DNA of 17,374 nucleotides. Source: a bacterium. Lineage in GTDB: Bacteria; RBG-13-66-14. The position numbers were made by a program, and so were the translations under genes. The notes beneath the pieces were generated by a model that worked only from the letters and a program-made list of their open reading frames with translations, was not told where the DNA came from and ran no database searches. Location of the stretch: assembly GCA_026398675.1 (NCBI GenBank), contig JAPLSK010000155.1, positions 1-17,374 of the forward strand. The letters are read 5' to 3'. How positions within the stretch are numbered: position 1 is the first letter of the stretch; the number at the start of each line of letters is the position of its first letter. This document shows positions 13,920-17,374 of this stretch, one piece after another.

Positions 13920-16286
13920 CTAGGCCACGACGCCCAGTTCGCCGGAGCCGTAAACCGATTCCAGGCGCCGCTTGAGCCGGGGGTGCGCCTCCAGCTCCGG
14001 ATCGGCTTCGAGTAGGCGGAGCGCCGCTTCCCGAGCTTCCTCGAGCATCCTCCGGTCGGTGATCAGCGCGGCCAGGGCCGCGTCGGGCAGGCCGTGCTGC
14101 CGCGTCCCGAGGAGCTCTCCGGGACCGCGTAGCTCGAGGTCCAGCTCGGCCAGGCGGAAGCCGTCGGCGGTCTCGGTCATCGCCCGCAGGCGCCGTTTGG
14201 CCGCGTCGGTCAACCCCCTCCCCGAGAAAAGGTAACAGCGGGCGGGGTACGGGCTTCTGGCCACCCGACCCCGGAGCTGGTGTAGCTGCGACAGGCCGAA
14301 CTGCTGGGCCTCCTCCACCACCATCACCGTGGCGTTAGGCACGTCTATCCCCACCTCCACCACTGTGGTTGCGACCAGAACGTCCAACGCTCCGGCCCGG
14401 AAGGCGCGCATCGTCCTTTCCTTCTCCAAGGAATCCAGGCGACCGTGGACCAGCCCGAGCCTCAACCCGGCCAGGGGACCATCCCGGAGCTCGTCGAAGC
14501 GTACGGTGGCGGCGGCGAGGTCTTTTTCCGGGGATTCCTCCACCAGCGGGCAGACAACGAAGGCCTGACGCCCGCGGGCAGCCTCCTCCCGGATGAAATC
14601 GAAGGCCTGGCCGCCGTTCTTCCCCACGAGCCATCGAGTCTCCACGGGGCGGCGACCGGGGGGGAGCTCGTCAATGACCGAGGAATCCAGATCGCCGTAA
14701 ACGGTGAGCGCCAGGGAGCGGGGGATGGGGGTGGCCGTCATCACCAGGACGTTGGTCGAGGGCGGGCAAAGTCTGCCGCGCTGGGCCACGCCGAAACGGT
14801 GCTGCTCGTCCACCACGGCCAGGCCCAGCCGGGGGAAGACGACCCCCTCCTGGATGAGCGCGGTGGTGCCGATGGTTACGCCGGGCTCGCCGGCCGCAAT
14901 CGCCTCGAGCGCCGACCTCCGGGTGCGATCCTTCACGCTTCCCGTGACGAGATGGCAGGGCACGCCCAGGTGGTTTAGGACGTGGCCGAAGGTACGGTGA
15001 TGCTGCCGGGCGAGTACCTCGGTGGGCGCCATCAGTGCCGCCTGCCATCCGGCTTCCACCGCCAGGAGCATCGCCAGAAGGGCCACGACGGTCTTCCCCG
15101 AGCCCACGTCGCCCTGGAGGAGGCGGTTCATGGGTCTCGACCGGGCCAGGTCGTGACGGATGCGCTCCAGGACGCGCTTCTGCGCCCCGGTGAGATCGAA
15201 GCCCAGCCGGTCCAGGGCGCGGCGGACCAGGTCGCCTCCGGCTTCCACCACGGCGCCCGAGGTTTTATCCAGGCGCACCCGCTCGCGCAGGACCGCCAAC
15301 TGCAAGAGAAAGAGGCCGTCGAAGGCCAGGCGCCGCCGGGCTCTCTCGGGGGCGTCGAGGTCGGTCGGGTAGTGGAGCCGTTCGAACGCCTCGGCCAGCC
15401 CCGGTAGCCCCAAGGGCGCCGACACCTCTTCGGGAAGGTGATCCTCCAGCTTCGGCAGATACAGCTCGAGAACGCGGCGGGCAAGCGTGCGGAGGTAGCG
15501 CTGACCGAGCCCCTCCGTCAGGCCGTAGTTGGGCACGATGCGCCCGAAGGCCAGGGGGTCCTCGCCCGTGTCCAGGAACTCGAAATCGGGGTTGATGAGA
15601 GCGCCGCCGTCGTGGGGACTGACCTTGCCGAAAGCCACCAGGCGGCGACCGGGCTTGAGCTTGTCCGCCAGGTACAGCGCGTTGAACCAGGTGAGGACGA
15701 GGCTCCCGCCGTCTCCGGTCAAAAGAGCGCTCAGACGCGGCTTTCGACCTTTGAAACCGCGGATGAGCTCCACGCTCCCGAGCTCGCCGACCACAGAGAC
15801 CTCATCCCCCGCCCTCAGCCGGTCCAGCGGGACCAGGCGCGACCGATCCTGGTACCCGCGGGGTTCGTAGGCGAAAAGATCGGCCACGGTGAAAAGGCCG
15901 AGCCTCTTCAGGCGCTCGTACCGGGAGGGACCGACACCCTTCTCGTAGAGCAGGGGGCGCCCGGCAAGATCGTCCAGGCCCCACCCCTCCGTCGGCAGGG
16001 GGGTCTCGGGCGGCCTTGGGCACGCCTCTTGCTTGAGATATTCACGCCATTCCCGGGTGAATTTTCGCAGACGATCCACCCGCCGGTTGGTGGGCAGGGA
16101 GTCCAGACCTCTGACGAGCTCCCGGCAACGTCCAAGGGCGTCGGAGTCCGATCCGAGCTCGTCCAGCCAGCCCAAGAGCCGCGCCTCCAGGTCCGGCATC
16201 CGGTCGGCCAGGGCGTATCCGCTTCGCTCGAGGGCCTCCAGGGGGCCGGCCATCCGGCGGGCAACACTTTCCAGTCCGGTCTCCAC
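13920..16286 (-). CDS. recG: ATP-dependent DNA helicase RecG
   Basis: About 788 residues from the GTG at 16286. RecG remodels stalled replication forks and branch-migrates Holliday junctions. An N-terminal helical extension of about 110 residues precedes the wedge/OB domain ('KGVGPSRYERLKRLGLFTVA' onward). Helicase motifs follow: Walker A 'GDVGSGKT' (about 392-399), 'VVDEQHRFG' (about 490), 'TATPIPRSLALTVYGD' and motif VI 'QLRGRVARS' (about 668), where most RecGs have R-V-G-R. The C-terminal 'LELRGPGELLGTRQHGLPD' is canonical. The frame stays open to 16433, but that extra part crosses two promoters. The GTG sits 7 bases after a -10 box, suggesting a leaderless mRNA; ATG at 16253 is the alternative. 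It is divergent from the C11 protease gene. Confidence 0.94.
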   Translation of the reverse strand: METGLESVARRMAGPLEALERSGYALADRMPDLEARLLGWLDELGSDSDALGRCRELVRGLDSLPTNRRVDRLRKFTREWREYLKQEACPRPPETPLPTEGWGLDDLAGRPLLYEKGVGPSRYERLKRLGLFTVADLFAYEPRGYQDRSRLVPLDRLRAGDEVSVVGELGSVELIRGFKGRKPRLSALLTGDGGSLVLTWFNALYLADKLKPGRRLVAFGKVSPHDGGALINPDFEFLDTGEDPLAFGRIVPNYGLTEGLGQRYLRTLARRVLELYLPKLEDHLPEEVSAPLGLPGLAEAFERLHYPTDLDAPERARRRLAFDGLFLLQLAVLRERVRLDKTSGAVVEAGGDLVRRALDRLGFDLTGAQKRVLERIRHDLARSRPMNRLLQGDVGSGKTVVALLAMLLAVEAGWQAALMAPTEVLARQHHRTFGHVLNHLGVPCHLVTGSVKDRTRRSALEAIAAGEPGVTIGTTALIQEGVVFPRLGLAVVDEQHRFGVAQRGRLCPPSTNVLVMTATPIPRSLALTVYGDLDSSVIDELPPGRRPVETRWLVGKNGGQAFDFIREEAARGRQAFVVCPLVEESPEKDLAAATVRFDELRDGPLAGLRLGLVHGRLDSLEKERTMRAFRAGALDVLVATTVVEVGIDVPNATVMVVEEAQQFGLSQLHQLRGRVARSPYPARCYLFSGRGLTDAAKRRLRAMTETADGFRLAELDLELRGPGELLGTRQHGLPDAALAALITDRRMLEEAREAALRLLEADPELEAHPRLKRRLESVYGSGELGVVA

Positions 16287-16293
16287 ACTCCCT

Positions 16294-16322
16294 AGTCTAC
16301 CAGCCCGAGCGCATACCGACAA
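16294..16322 (-). promoter_or_regulatory. Putative recG promoter, leaderless
   Basis: On the minus strand TTGTCG (16317-16322), 17-base spacer, TAGACT (16294-16299). The start would fall at the GTG at 16286 itself. No spaced Shine-Dalgarno is available (GGGAG ends 1 base before the GTG). Confidence 0.4.
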
Positions 16323-16335
16323 TGTTTTGAATAAA

Positions 16336-16364
16336 TTGACAGTGGGGATTTTTTCCGCTAGATT
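16336..16364 (+). promoter_or_regulatory. Promoter for the C11 protease gene
   Basis: A perfect TTGACA (16336-16341), 17-base spacer, TAGATT (16359-16364). The predicted start near 16371 leaves a leader of about 60 bases with a ribosome site at its end. It is 13 bases from the recG promoter on the other strand. Confidence 0.6.
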
Positions 16365-16432
16365 GTGAGTGGATTGGTACATTTTCCGGCGTAAGTCTTT
16401 TTGACTTTTATCCCAGACGAAGGAGCCCGTCA

Positions 16433-17374
16433 ATGAAGAAGCTGCTTCTGGTCCTGATCCTCCTTACGCTGCCCCTGGCGGCGCTTGCCGGGTCCTGGAC
16501 CGTCATGGTCTGGCTCAACAACCAGAACAGCCTCAAAGAATTCGGCTGGGACGACGTCAACGAGATGGAGGACTGCAACTACAGCGCCTACCCCGACGGG
16601 GTGGACGTCATCGTGATGATGGGGTGGGATCCGGACGACCACACCAAGCTCTTCCACATCACAACCGACCCCGGCGGCTACACGTCGGGCGACTACGAGG
16701 ACATCGTCTCCACCGAGATAACCGGGCACGGCATCTGGACCGGCAACGTGGCCGACATGGACGATCCACAGATATTCGAGAACTTCATCCAGTGGGTCAC
16801 CGACAACTACCCCGCCGACAACTACCTCCTCGACGCCTGGGACCACGGCGGCGGCATCTTCCTGGAGGACCAGACCAAGGACTGGATAGACCGCGGGATG
16901 TGCAGCGAGCTTAAAATTTGGGAGATCGAGGAGGCCCTGGAGAACGTCGGGGAATTCATAGACGTCATCGGCTTCGACGTATGTCTTGGCGGGCAGGTAG
17001 AGAACGGCTACCAGTATCTGAACGACGTGGGCATCTGCATCGCCAGCGAGGACAATGAACCCGGAGACGGGTGGGATTACCAGGCGTTCAACATCTTCGA
17101 GGAAGACACAAACGTCATGCCGGAGGAGCTGGCCGCCCGCATCGTCAAAGATTACCTCGACTTCTACGGAGCCGGCGTGACCCAGGCCGCCCAAAACGTG
17201 AAGAACTGGCCCACCGTTATGGAAACGGATTGGACGAACCTCTGCCAGTCGCTCTTCGACAACTGCTACACCTACCTGGACCGGATAACCACCGCCCGGG
17301 ACTCCGCCGACTACTGGAACACGGCCAGCGATCGCGACCTGTACCAGTTCGTGGAAGCCCTGGCCGGAGACGGC
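16433..17374 (+). CDS. Secreted clostripain-type (C11) cysteine protease, 3' end outside window
   Basis: 314 codons are visible and the frame is open at the right edge. AGGAG (16421-16425) lies 7 bases before the ATG. Signal peptide MKKLLLVLILLTLPLAALAG, then 'WTVMVWLNNQNSL', the usual first strand of peptidase C11 domains. The catalytic pair is intact: H138 in 'WDHGGGIF' and C184 in 'GFDVCLGGQVE', matching the family's (N/D)HG and D-x-C-x-x-x-x-x-E patterns. C11 enzymes cleave after Arg or Lys and act outside the cell or in the periplasm, often after self-processing. The C-terminus, where a sorting tail would be, is not in the window. The family is confident; the substrate is unknown. A long frame on the opposite strand is a shadow. 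Confidence 0.9.
   Translation, partial: MKKLLLVLILLTLPLAALAGSWTVMVWLNNQNSLKEFGWDDVNEMEDCNYSAYPDGVDVIVMMGWDPDDHTKLFHITTDPGGYTSGDYEDIVSTEITGHGIWTGNVADMDDPQIFENFIQWVTDNYPADNYLLDAWDHGGGIFLEDQTKDWIDRGMCSELKIWEIEEALENVGEFIDVIGFDVCLGGQVENGYQYLNDVGICIASEDNEPGDGWDYQAFNIFEEDTNVMPEELAARIVKDYLDFYGAGVTQAAQNVKNWPTVMETDWTNLCQSLFDNCYTYLDRITTARDSADYWNTASDRDLYQFVEALAGDG

Noticed and set aside
15438..16295. 285-codon open frame on the plus strand
   Set aside because: It is antisense to the N-terminal part of recG; no motif or ribosome site.
16430..17194. 254-codon open frame on the minus strand
   Set aside because: It is antisense to the C11 protease gene, whose catalytic motifs and signal peptide are clear.

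Overview
This is a GC-rich bacterial window of mostly housekeeping genes, mixed with secreted proteins of unknown function and a family of short intergenic repeats. The housekeeping genes are ordinary bacterial ones: ispE, spoVG, tRNA-Gln, an HtrA protease, purB, purC, dus and recG. The lineage-specific part is a set of small secreted proteins, four of which end in the same short C-terminal motif (S-W-G-x-I-K). Together with the unusual repeats this suggests an uncultured candidate phylum, perhaps on the FCB or Coatesbacteria side of the tree. That placement is an inference from protein style; no marker gene in the window settles it.

Layout, left to right. Positions 1-1849 (+) hold the 3' part of a TPR-repeat gene, overlapping by 4 bases a 63-codon remnant of a PflX-like radical SAM protein that has lost its middle. 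Positions 1869-2017 hold three related hairpins between convergent genes. Positions 2041-3718 (-) hold two tandem paralogues for secreted proteins with a degenerate amidotransferase-like fold. Positions 3815-3885 hold back-to-back promoters. Positions 3894-5360 (+) hold ispE, spoVG, tRNA-Gln(TTG) and a strong terminator. Positions 5506-6417 (-) encode a membrane-anchored protein of unknown function, divergent from an HtrA-type periplasmic protease (6638-7846, +). Positions 7992-10030 (+) hold purB and purC, two steps of IMP/AMP synthesis. Positions 10217-13772 (-) hold dus, two tandem secreted beta-rich paralogues and a larger secreted protein with an amidotransferase-like C-terminal domain. 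Positions 13920-16286 (-) are recG. The window ends inside a clostripain-type (C11) secreted cysteine protease gene (16433 to the edge, +).

The two most interesting features cut across genes. One is a dispersed palindromic repeat, present at five intergenic sites (about 5444, 10044, 11254, 12619 and 13808), with inverted ends GACAAGGGGTTTAA / AAACCCCTTGTC and a core built from C-G-A-G-C-G-A-A units. The other is the shared C-terminal S-W-G-x-I-K motif on secreted proteins from two unrelated families. The ispE and recG promoters also appear to start transcription at or next to the start codon, suggesting leaderless mRNAs. No phage, transposase, CRISPR array or rRNA gene was seen, and no stretch over 300 bases lacks a gene.
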